Shown here one piece after another: positions 36,628 to 46,508 of a stretch of 64,000 bases of DNA. Source of the stretch: Hericium rajendrae (lineage: Eukaryota > Basidiomycota > Agaricomycetes > Russulales > Hericiaceae). Position 1 is the first letter of the stretch. Each line of letters opens with the position of its first letter. Made by a program: the position numbers and the translations under genes. A model generated the notes under the pieces. It was given only the letters and a program-made list of their open reading frames with translations, did no database searches and was not told the DNA's origin. The stretch is from NCBI GenBank assembly GCA_033439255.1, contig CM065881.1, positions 2,232,001 to 2,296,000 on the forward strand, written 5' to 3'.

Positions 36628-37196
36628 ATGAATCTGCGGCCGGTGAGCACCTCACCCTATCTATGCCTAATAATCCTCTCAGTCATCGTCAGCAACACCA
36701 TCTCGACCACATTGAAAGCATGTGGCCCATCCTACAACGATATGGGATCCGTAACATTGCCCTCAAAAGCGATAGGAAGTATGAAATCGTATTACCTCTC
36801 GCTCTTTGCATACGTCTCAATTCACATCCTCGCCTGAGCCCAACTCACGTTTCACAGTCTGACGTACCCGCCTACATGTTATGCCGAGCATTAGCATCAT
36901 TTCAATGGGAGAACATCGACGGCTCCCTCCATGCTTCCGCACATTCCTGGGATATTGAAGACTTTGTCCATCAAAGATTCGAGATGCATCCCCTCCTCGA
37001 AAGCCCGTTGACCCCACACGGCATGCATACTACTATGGTACCACATATTCTCATACAAATTGACCCCAATCATACAATAGTCGAAGCGACCTGCCGCGTC
37101 ATTCCTCCTCATCAACGTACCTGTCACACCTTCCATCACATTGGAGATATTTACGTCGCATATGAATATAAAGCTACCGTACCACCTACTACATAA
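36628..37196 (+). CDS. unknown cluster protein H (172 residues)
   Basis: The exons are 36628-36642 (M-N-L-R-P) and 36693-37196, phase 0. The acceptor catcgtcag was chosen because the earlier ctcag gives a stop after ten codons. The protein runs QHHLDHIESMWPILQRYGIR ... VPAYMLCRALASFQWENIDG, and its C-terminal TIVEATCRVIPPHQRTCHTF resembles the beta-rich block of genes C, E and G. It follows F3 by 11 bases and converges on gene G 88 bases away. Function unknown. Confidence 0.55.
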
Positions 37197-37284
37197 TTGA
37201 CCTATCTCTGCTCTACACACTTCAGAACTGTGTGCCACTCCTCATCCGAAATACGCTCCTACGAAGACATAAATTATAATACCA

Positions 37285-38093
37285 TTACGCCAAGATATAT
37301 GGAAAATGAGCATCGTATGCCGTCGCATTCGCAACTCCAAAAGACGGTCCGACTGCTGTCGCCAACACGGAAATATTCTTAATATCAAACCATGCATCGT
37401 GTCTGTCGCGCGTACGACATCCATCATTGGCGCGAACGACACTACACTCCACAACAACGAAGTCCCCTTCCTGCAGATCATACACAGGATAGAGAGGCAT
37501 ACCCGTCTTGCAACCATAATGATCGCGAGCATCGTAGACATTGACGAATGGTTCTATCTGCAACTAGCGTTATACTCTTATCTCGACCGAAAACACACAG
37601 ACTTACAACAACGACCTCGCAACCTTTCACGGAACGACCCATATTTCTCGAAAATCCGATTTCTTGCCGACCATATCCAATATCAATAGCTACGAAAACT
37701 CTGCGTGAAACTGGAACACTCATTAATAGATAAGGAAACTTACGTCTCGCAATACTCGTCCCCATTCGCAGACACTCTCTTGCAGCCTGCAACACCCCAA
37801 ATTGCGAAGGCTGTATCGCAAGAGTGATATGTGTGCCCGCTGCGATACATACCTGCAAATGTGTCACCTGCCCTGCGATCAGGACAGTCGCAGGAGTACA
37901 ATTAGAAACCGTCGACAAGGTATCAATCATCCCGTTCGGCATCGACTGCCATCGCAAGTCTTCCGGGATCATCATGATCCCGTACACTCCCTCATGATTA
38001 TCCGCATACTGATGGATGGAATCCATTCGTCTGACATCTCTCGCATTAGCTGGGAAAGTGCCTATCAAGCAACCACTCACCCCTCAAGACCAT
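37285..38093 (-). CDS. unknown cluster protein G with a C-terminal GDFVVVE domain
   Basis: There are four exons on the minus strand; the first is 13 bases (M-V-L-R plus one). The product is about 240 residues. MDSIHQYADNHEGVYGIMMI and LRWQSMPNGMIDTLSTVSNC are followed by a beta-rich region and then GDFVVVECSVVRANDGC and WFDIKNISVLATAVGPSFG, the block shared with genes E and C. All introns are GT-AG; the first acceptor (gcgagag) was chosen by phase. Function unknown. The gene converges with H. Confidence 0.55.
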
Positions 38094-38843
38094 CAGGAAC
38101 GATAGGCAAGCCCTGACTATATAGACTTTAACAGACCGTCAAGACACATAACCAGAACTAACGATGGAACCTGAGGCCATCTTTCAACCACATTCAACTC
38201 CGCATTGACCTGCATCGTAAGAAAGTAGAGAAGCACTGATAAACGTACAGAACAAAGGAGACAAGCCATCAACGAACCAGCACCTGCAAGATAAGATTCG
38301 TGCTAACCATTTCAACTCCGCCACGGAAACAGCCGGCCCCTTACAGACAAAATAGACGTCAGACAATCGAGACCAGGAGGTGCCCGAAGGGCGTGGAATT
38401 CCCACTGGGGTTGAGTACTGGAACATGTTTCACGTCTCCCTATCCAGCATCCACTCCGTTTGATGGCGTCGACATACGCTCTGTATACTCTATAAGGTTT
38501 TTACAGACGCACTATTGCGCCAAATGCAATGCCGCTTTGCAGACCTGCCACGCCCTGCGGTTGCCATTCGCTCCATATTCTGTATGTCGCTTTGTCCCTG
38601 CTGGATTGGATATAAAGTCGCTCTCCCACCCTTCCTTTCCCGAGCGCGTTCCTGGTAAGCCTTTGTCTCTCGATCAGCCTCCGTTTGCGTCAACTCAAAG
38701 GGCCTTCAAGTGCCTTTGATACCGACACATTAAATAGTACGTTTCCATCAGCCTCTCTCTTATCTTTCCTTCACATCACTCTGTCCGTTCTCGCTGTGCG
38801 AGGACTTCCTTTCCTTTCCACTCTTCTTCCAACCCACCTCTTG
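38094..38843. other. divergent intergenic region, no gene seen
   Basis: This separates minus-strand gene G and plus-strand gene A'. A short plus frame near 38685 runs into A' but lacks its own ATG. The 5' leader of A' around 38740-38840 is pyrimidine-rich. Confidence 0.5.
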
Positions 38844-41261
38844 ATGAACAATTACACTTACACTGGTCCCGCCAACCTCACTTCAGCTGCCCCGTTGAAC
38901 GCTACAGCCACTGTGCCAGTCGGCTTTTCGCCAACGCCAACAATTCCTGCTGCCGCTTCCACTATACACTTATTACCTGCCGCCTGGACCGTCGTTGCCC
39001 CCGGTTTCGCAGCCGTCTCTGCTGTTTTTACTTCTGCGCGCAAGATTCACACCGCCTGCAAACCGGCATTTCAGGTTTCGAGGCACATTTACAGTGGCGC
39101 CCTGTGGGTCAAGTCGAGAATGCACAAGAGGACCGGTGAACCGAAGCGAGTGACGCGAAAGGCCACAGGAAAGGCTGGTGTGGTAAAGCCGGAGATCTCG
39201 CGAAGGCGGGGAAGGAAGAGTGTCTTGAACTACCAATCTCGTGCGTTTAGTCTCGGCGTTGCTTGTGCTTGATGCTGACGGATTCGTAGGAACTATTGTC
39301 GGACTGAGCTGTGCGGCGCAACAACGGAACTATGGCGGGAGGATCTTCTCGCTTGGTAACCTTCAAGAGAAAAGTATGTCATCTAACTGCCTTGTTTTAC
39401 TTACGTTTGACACTCGTTTCGTAGTGTCCGATCAGCAGAAATACTTTGGTCGTATGGGTCCTCGAAGCACCGAGTTTACCAAAGCCAGTTTGCGTGCGAT
39501 GGTAAGCGTCCCATTCGAATCGCCTTATATACGAAGTGACTTCCTGCGGTGCTGTATCAGAACCGGGAGGGCCTCGTTCGTTATGACTCACAGCTAGACG
39601 AGATTGAGATACCAGATCCGACCAGGAAGAAGTATAGCCTTTTTGTCATGTTTACTCTGCCTTTAATGCTAATGCGATCCATCTGCAGGATGCGAGAAAT
39701 GCGCAAGGAAGTTGCCGAGGCGCAGCTCGACTCCCCAGAGGAACATCACCTGCAGCTTGCCAAGGCCCTATGTAAGGACCTGTCCCCAAAAAAGAAGACA
39801 AAGGCCGAGGTTAGTTACTGTTTTACTTGCGCATTTGCATCGTTCAATGATGTTATCATCTATCATAGCTGGAGAACGAGGTTAAGGAGCTGAGGAACCA
39901 GTTGGACATCCCGCCGGGTCCATCGCGGCTTTGGCAGACCGCCTCCGTGTCAACTATCTCTACAGATGCCTCCGATTATCAGCGAGATATTGACATGGAG
40001 GACATCCCAGAGGTTGACGAAGACGTGGAGAGTGTTCGTACGCAAGACGGGGAGCGCGCTGCCTCCGCTACACCGACTGAGCATCTTCCAAGCCCGCCTC
40101 CGTCCCTTTCCGGTGCCCCTGCTACCCCACGACCCGTCTTAGGCTCCCCGACGCCGGAGCTCTCCTACGCCTCATTCGGCTATGGGCAGCCTGAACGCCG
40201 GGGTGCATCAGGGAGTGGCCTTCGGGGCAGGGCTTCTGTGCAAGCTGCGTATCCGACACCAGCCTCGCCGGAACATGAGCGACGTTCTCCGGCTCTTGTG
40301 CACTCAAGCTCGCCGCCTTCGTCTCCGACGCATCGCGTCTTGGAACGTAGGAACACGGTCAGAGAGGAATATGGCCAGCTACGCGAGGTACGTGTCACTG
40401 ACCCATATCAATCAATTCTTCTACTTACAGAAGATGATACAGGTCGCTCACACCCAGCCTGTCGAGCGCAGCCAAGGTCCGCCTCGAGACGTGTCCGTAA
40501 GCTCGACTTCTCAGATGCATCTAGGATCAGCCAGCATATCCGGTCCTTCCGATTTCGTCGCGAATCTGCATAGGTTTCAGGCTCACACCAATGCAGAAAT
40601 AGAGAAGATCACGCGCCAAGCTGTGGATCTCGGGACTCAGCATCGTCGTGTCCGCGCTGAAAACGACAAGCTTCGCGTCGAGTGCAATGAAGTCCGCGAC
40701 GAGAATGGCCAACTTCGCACTGAGAACGGCCAGCTCCGCACTGACAAGGACAAGATCCAAGTGGATTGTGATATGGCACGACAGGAGCTCCGTACCGAAA
40801 GGATTACCGCCGATGATCTTCGGGCGCGCGTCGACGAGCTCGACCGCCTCGTCCGATCTGGGGCAATAACTCAGGAGGCGCTCGAGCAGCAGCTTCAGGG
40901 CCTCCAACGCGACTTTCACGCATCGCAGACCGAAGTCGAGGTGCTCCGCACGCAGCTCACGCAGCGCGATGTGCGCATCCGCGTGCTTGAAGACCGAATC
41001 CACGACCTGGAGGTGGAAATGCTGACCATGAAGGGCCAGATCTGCGCACGCGATGCTGAGTGTGCGCGATTGCGCGCGGCCGGGGCCGCCTTCGCTGCGC
41101 AACTGCAGGTGAAGGAGGAGACGCTGAGGGTCGCGCGGGAGGAGCTGCAGGCGAAGGCGCAGGCGTATGATGTCCTATCTGATCAGCACGCGGAAGTCAC
41201 CCGGGACCGCGAATACTACAGGGTGTTGCTGCTAGGGATCAACCAGATACCGGCGGTCTAA
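38844..41261 (+). CDS. coiled-coil protein A' (paralog of the gene at 1652)
   Basis: Seven exons (38844-39240, 39290-39373, 39425-39501, 39561-39631, 39689-39809, 39869-40387, 40431-41261) give 699 residues. Exons 2-5 match the lengths in gene A exactly. Aligned motifs are KYFGRMGP against EYFGPLGP, and SVQAAYPTPAS against SVQAAYPTPVS in the disordered middle. The C-terminal 280 residues are heptad-type coiled coil containing repeated (E/D)-NGQLRT units (ENGQLRTENGQLRTDKDK). The first exon is much longer than that of A and adds a Thr/Ala/Pro-rich hydrophobic part and a basic patch (RRRGRK). A later ATG at 39120 would give a short basic N-terminus more like that of A. Function unknown; oligomerisation is the only safe inference. 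Confidence 0.72.
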
Positions 41262-42694
41262 GACGCGATTGCGATTGTTTCTTCGGTTGGTGGCGATGTA
41301 TATGGCGGTGTTGCTGTTTTCGTCTGCTGCTGGATAATATAATGAAGTTTTGTGTCGTGGCCTGGTGGGCTTGAATGACAATCGTTTATGCAGAGCGCGG
41401 GCGTTGTGCAAGTCCGAACGTGGCATCGTCTCAAGCGTGAAACATTCTTAAAGCGCCTTCGAGGACGGGATATCTGGCGGGCAAATGAGGTGCGCATGTC
41501 TATGGCTGCATGATTTACGGATGCGAACAGCTGCATAACGATTGTCCATAGGATGTAGATAGAGCTTCAGCTACATGAAGAGTCAGACGGCGGTACAGTA
41601 CTAGTATGTCCATAACTCGTAGTGTCCCAGAATAGTTGGTATGTAGGGTAAACATCGTGACGAGGATGATGATGGGGAGTCAGGTCCGTGAATCTATCGT
41701 AACAATGTGAGGGGATACAGATGGGATGTGCATTATATAAAGAGCGTCGGACGTATGCCATCTGGCAAGGGTCATGGTTGTCGTGGCTTGGCCGAAGCAT
41801 CAAACAAGAAGCATGCTGCGCCGGCGAGCATTCATGAGGACGAAGCCTTCTGGAATTACGGATGCACGCTCGGGGCGGCGCACAGAGCGGATGATGCGCT
41901 TCCAGGCATGGATGAGGCGGCGTTCGAGGTACTTAACGCACGGACGTGACACTGTCCGCTGGTACCTACACACCACATTAGTACTCAGCCATTCTGGGGG
42001 CACTAGAGCAACGTACCTGCTGTTTTTGTGTTCATGACGACGAGTCGGGAGCAGTGGGGCTCCGGAGATGGAGGATGGGCCAGCCATTACGAATTAGACG
42101 TGTTTATCGAGAATATGATACAGCAGGGGGCGTCGCGGACAGCTCGATGGCAGATTTGTGCAAGGATGTGCAGAAAGGGGAGCCCTCGTTATCCCTACCT
42201 TTTATACAAAGCCATGCAGGCCTGTACGTTGCCACCAATCGTGTTGCACAGGCCGATGAGGACTTCACAGTTCGCACGGCAGCTTCGCACAATAGAAAAA
42301 CCTGTTGTCTGGAACAAGGGCGCGGCACCCAGTCCGATACACAATGCCTGTTACCTTGCCAAACACATCTTGAACAAGATCCGAATGCAGAAGACAAAGA
42401 GGTGCTCTTGTGCAGGATGGGGAAACGGGACTTGAGAACAATGGGCGGCGATCCGCGAGGCCTGCACGGTCACCGCGCAGTCGGCGCACAGCCACGTGAG
42501 TTCTCGGAGGCGCACGTGCCCCTGACGCGTGTCGTGGGAGACTTGATTCTCGCGCTGTCGGACCACACTTGAAGCCTTTAGTCCGAGTGCTGGCTTGTCT
42601 CTTGTAGCACAGCACCCCATCGCCTTCGCCATTCTGATCCCCTTCTGGCACGCCATACGCGTATCTCTTCAGTTCAGCTACCTGTGTGCGTGGG
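41262..42694. other. 1.4 kb without a convincing gene
   Basis: Open frames on both strands between 42028 and 42656 overlap each other and share no family feature. The right end is the promoter of the first DUF7918 gene and contains two CACGTG sites, listed separately. Confidence 0.45.
42493..42531. promoter_or_regulatory. paired CACGTG (E-box) sites and an ACGCGT box upstream of a DUF7918 gene
   Basis: CACGTG occurs at 42493-42498 and 42513-42518. ACGCGT follows within cctgacgcgtgt, about 170 bases before the ATG at 42695. CACGTG is the palindromic core bound by bHLH factors. Similar sites precede two other DUF7918 genes in the window. Confidence 0.4.
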
Positions 42695-43945
42695 ATGCCT
42701 CAGCTGAGGGGTTACGGCGTCTCCATCGTTTGTGATGGGGCCGAGGTTCAGTGCTATGACGTGAAGGAAGAAGAACCATATACGCTGAGCTGCTACATTA
42801 CCAGTGAAACGGGAAAGGTATGCTCTCTGTCGTTGTCAGGTGTGTTTTGGTTTGAAATTGTATCCAGGAATTCTCCATCCAATACTCAGACTACGCGCGA
42901 AAAACTGCCATGCGTGCTGAGTGCTACATGGACGGGCACTGTCTATCTAAGAAGTGTTCAAAGTCAGGGAGAGGGCTACTCATATGGGGAGCCAGAACAT
43001 CCCCCAGTACCCGCGCACCATTTAAGTTCTCGGAGCTGACTCTTGTTGGTGCGTGCCACATGTGTCCGCTCTTATCACGGACTCATGGACTCTATTAGAC
43101 GATGATGAGGCCGGAACATCTTTTGGTAGCCCGAAACTAGGTCTCATAGAAGTCAAATTATATCGAGTGAGGATAGAGAGAGATCACTCTAGGCCAGGGT
43201 ATTCTCAAAGAGCGCTTCCGCAATTGGGCCCCGTTTCAGAGAAGAGTAAGAAGGGAGGCTGGCACCAGATATCGTGAGTTACCAGCAACTTCAGTTTCTT
43301 CATCGAATTGATGTCAGTGAAGGCTGGGCGACGCTCAGGTATCAGAATGGCACCCATCCGCGTACAAGCCCATATACTTAGATCGGAGAGACCGTCCTTA
43401 TGCGACGTTCCGCTTCACTTATCGCCCCAGAGGTAATATAGTCTTGATCAAGTACTGTCCTTGTCCTCATATTCTGGCAGCACTTTTACAAGCAGAAGGT
43501 ATCATGCCACGTGGAGTCGCGGCCACCCCGGACCGAAGTAGCAGAAAGCGGCGTCATTCTTCATCTCCGACACGGAGTCATACACGACGGCGACTCGCGG
43601 ATACCCAAGATAATAACGTCAGTGATCCTCTTTCTAGCATTTCTCGCGTATTGAATGCTCTCTGTGGTCCAGAATGGTCGCAGACAGGATCAGGACGCTG
43701 TCCCTGGCTCAAATGATCCAGATATTCCCGTCTTTGCATTAAGTAGCGATGAGGAGGAAGACACGAAAGTCGGTATTATCACAGAAGGAAACACGGTGAG
43801 CTATGCTCGTGGTCTCCAGTTTGGCACGTCGCTGATGACAAGACTAAAGAAATCTCGGCCGCGGGTGAAACGAGAACGAGGATCCCCCATTCGTGTGGGT
43901 GATGCGGCTGGTCAGGTCATTGACCTCACCCTCGAATCGGATTGA
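42695..43945 (+). CDS. DUF7918 family protein D1 with SUMO-type C-terminal tail
   Basis: Eight exons (42695-42817, 42868-43048, 43099-43273, 43323-43432, 43481-43647, 43688-43795, 43850-43945) with one more junction tested by phase give 319 residues; the 40-base intron at 43648 is short. The DUF7918 landmarks are in order: VSIVCDGAEVQCYDV, CYITSETGKEFSIQYSD at the first intron, YMDGHCL, FKFSEL, GLIEVKLYRV, SEKSKKGGWHQIS, RPYATFRFTYRPRALLQAEG and IMPRG. The tail holds KRRHSS-type basic runs, an IPVFALSSDEEED patch, VKRERGSP and finally VIDLTLESD. The family is of unknown function and restricted to fungi as far as I know. The basic runs suggest the nucleus. The acceptor gtgaag at 43322 was chosen because it restores the family's SLG motif. 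Confidence 0.8.
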
Positions 43946-44392
43946 CATAGATACCCAGATATCACGAGTTTTCTCAGGTGCATGGTGCATATGACGCAGT
44001 TGTTTGCCTATTCTTATTTGTAAAGTGTCATATCGTTTGAATATCCTCCTCTTTACTCGCATTCGCGTTCAACTTTCGAAACATTGTTCTCTAGGCCGCG
44101 GCTCCTGAACTGTGAAATATCGTTGCACGTTGCGTCGCATGTGAGCATAGTCATCGGGCGATGCCCCAGCGACTCTTGTACGTTTCTGGGATCAAAAGAT
44201 CCTTCGAGTAGGTGATCTTGTTCCTCAACGAGACCAGACCTTAAGTACAAGACTACAGTACGCTGTGAAGCAGAAGAGGATCCAAGTTGAGTTAAGCTGC
44301 GGGAAGTCATCCAATGATACACACTTCAGTATCTCGATAAATATCGTAACAGAGAGCGTCAAGATGTGAAGATCTTCCATTGAGCAGGTTTT

Positions 44393-44468
44393 AACGTTTT
44401 AAGTTGGCTTCGGCTGGCGTTGTATATAAAACACTTGACTCAAAAAAAAAAAAAAACGTTTTAAGTTG
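44393..44468 (+). repeat. short poly-A-terminated insertion flanked by a 14-bp direct repeat
   Basis: The sequence aacgttttaagttg occurs at 44393-44406 and again at 44455-44468. The 48 bases between them end in a run of A that reaches 15 counting the repeat's own. A target-site duplication with a poly-A end is the hallmark of target-primed reverse transcription. A tandem duplication with A-slippage is the alternative, because similarity continues a few bases beyond the repeats (cttcggct/catcggct). Confidence 0.6.
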
Positions 44469-44518
44469 CATCGGCTCTTGTGATCTGGTGGGATCGGGTG
44501 GGATCACGAAGCAGTATG

Positions 44519-44574
44519 CTTTTCAAACTCCGCGACCTCCGCAAGTCGCGTCGCGCTCGACGCGTCTTTTCAAT
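44519..44574 (+). promoter_or_regulatory. promoter block shared by DUF7918 genes D2 and D3 (copy 1)
   Basis: The string ttttcaaactccgcg, followed by CGCG-rich sequence and cgcgtctt, stands about 215 bases upstream of the D2 ATG and is repeated upstream of D3 at 46352-46405. This copy contains ACGCGT. Upstream conservation between paralogs means that the duplication carried the promoter or that the block is selected. Confidence 0.55.
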
Positions 44575-44736
44575 AGCAACTTCTCTCTTCCCTCTTCATT
44601 CTTTCGCCTTATTAATTATTGCTCATTGCACTCCTCCATCTCTCTCAAATTTCCATTGACTTGGTAGGCTGGTCTCCAAGAGCCATAAGATACGCTCAGA
44701 AGCTTATACTTCACTCAAGGAAGCGACAATTTGGAT

Positions 44737-46102
44737 ATGCCACTCACGCATCGCGGTATCGGGGCCTTCATTTCCTGCGATGGCCAGGAGCTGAAACATT
44801 ACAAGCGAGAAGTTGTTGACGATGATACCGTCCAGTGTTATATACCCAGTGAAGCTGGAAAGGTCAGTGATTCGTCGCCCGCAACCTTTGAAAATATCTC
44901 ATGATCATTGTTCGAATAGGAAATCACAGTGAACGTACAAGACCAGGGAGATATCATTTCCAAGGGCGTCTTTGTGTACTTAGACGGGAATCTTGCACGC
45001 TCCTTGTGGATGGCAACTGGACGCATCAAAATCAGCGACGTATATACATCAGCGACGACCGCCCGCAACATTCAGTTTGCAAATTTGGAATTCCAAGGCC
45101 CGTCGTCCTTTCATGTACCTGCTAATACATATCTCATACTTTAGCTACGCAGATGAAGACAAGACTGACTCTTCTCATGCCCCATCCCTGGAGAAGCTAG
45201 GAACTATCAGTGTTATCTGCCTACGCGCAAGTCTTGATAAGACGAAGCCGAGGCAAGTGTACACTGGATGCTCAATACCTGATCTTGGACCTATCCCTGA
45301 GCGGGCCAAAAAGCTCGGTTGTCATCGTACCACGTATGTCTTTCGCACTTGTTTATCACTCCTCAGCAATGGTTTCCGTCTAGTCTTACTTCAGAGAGAA
45401 CGGCCCCGCCTCAAACCACCGTACATCCCATATACCTCGACACAATGGATAAACCTTATGCTCGCTTCATATTCCGCTATCAACCAGCAGGTCTGCTAAT
45501 GAGCACTGCTCTTCCGAGCTATTGTCCGAAGCACAGTACTGACGGTGAACAGCTCTGCTTCAGGCACACGGCATCATGCCTCGCACAAGCACGCCTGAAA
45601 CGAGCAATGATAACCAACAATCCGCGGGTGCAGGGAGCGGCAATTCTCAAAGAGCAAAGCGACCTTCGCCGCTGGCTCACCAGCCCGCCGAACGCGCGCC
45701 GAAACGTCGCGCTCTGGCACAGGTCAACACAGTGGCGTCTCCTTGTCGACTCTTGACGAATGTCTCTTTGCAGGTGAATTCGTCATCGAGCCGGACACGC
45801 GAAAGGAGCAGCTCATCACGGGGATCACGAGTCAAGCGAGAGGACGGCACGACTGATCCGGCTCAGGAAGAAGCGATCCGGACTCTGCAGGTGCGTCATA
45901 CAAAGCTCCTCATGATTCCGCAGTCGCAGACTAGATCTTGCTACTCTAGGCATCTATCCAAGCCGCACGCGACAAGATGCTGGCCGCCCAAGCGCAGCTG
46001 GATCGGCTAGAAAATCGACAGGTCAAGGCGGAACGTGCGCCCTCGCCTATTCGGGTTGGCTCCGCGCAAGACGAGATAATCGACTTGACTCTTGACGACT
46101 GA
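44737..46102 (+). CDS. DUF7918 family protein D2 with SUMO-type C-terminal tail
   Basis: The start is MPLTHRGIGAFISCDGQELK, then CYIPSEAGK split by the first intron, ITVNVQDQ, VYLDGNLARSLW, LEKLGTISVICLR, PERAKKLGCHRTTLTSE, KPYARFIFRYQPAALLQAHG and IMPRTS. The tail is basic and Ser-rich (SRVKRED), then helical (AARDKMLAAQAQLDRLENRQ), ending VKAERAPSPIRVG and EIIDLTLDD. The intron at 45098-45152 appears to have a GC donor (caag/gcccgt) where most paralogs have GT; no in-phase GT donor exists nearby. The acceptor at 45552 rather than the ttcag eleven bases later restores the LLQAHGIMP motif. It is a close tandem duplicate of D3. Function unknown for the family. Confidence 0.78.
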
Positions 46103-46508
46103 TTCCTCGCAGTCATCACAGGCTTGCATTGCTATTTCCTTTTCTTAGGCGGTGTAGGGACGGCTCGTTAGCAAACCATGACATCTTAGTCACTGCCGAT
46201 TTTAGAGTTGTTCTTATTCTATGCTTTTGCTATAACTTCGGATTTCCTTGCTATTACTTTATATTTTTTCCGTATCCTATACGACTTTACATTAAGATTG
46301 AAAGACGTTGTTAAGAATTGTTGATTTGTATCCTTCGTGACATGGGATCAACTTTTCAAACTCCGCGTCGCGCACCTGTCGCGCTCAGCGCGTCTTACTT
46401 TTTCGTTCCAACATCCTTTTGTCCTTCTCATCCAGGCCGTAACTGATTGAGACAACCTCGCGCTCCTCCTTTCACAATCAAGGTCAATTGAGTAGATATC
46501 AGTCTGAC
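46103..46508. other. spacer between tandem DUF7918 genes
   Basis: An AT-rich 3' region to about 46320 is followed by the promoter block at 46352-46405. No gene is seen. Confidence 0.5.
46352..46405 (+). promoter_or_regulatory. promoter block shared by DUF7918 genes D2 and D3 (copy 2)
   Basis: The same cttttcaaactccgcg plus CGCG-rich string as at 44519 stands about 155 bases before the D3 ATG. Here the ACGCGT is changed to GCGCGT. Confidence 0.55.

Larger units (their letters stand above)
43946..44736. other. intergenic, with a poly-A-ended insertion and a conserved promoter block
   Basis: No gene is seen. It contains the short retroposition-like insertion at 44393-44468 and the promoter block shared with the next paralog at 44519-44574, each listed separately. 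Confidence 0.5.

Noticed and set aside
39598-39893. Alternative open frame covering the exon 4-5 boundary of A' without splicing
   Set aside because: Unspliced reading loses the alignment with gene A, whose exon lengths match the spliced model exactly.
42028-42656. Overlapping open frames on both strands upstream of D1
   Set aside because: They are mutually exclusive and without splice support. The interval behaves as promoter and spacer.
45491-45563. Intron of D2 ending at the ttcag before gcacacgg
   Set aside because: It gives a frame that stops soon after. The acceptor at 45552 restores the conserved LLQAHGIMP motif.
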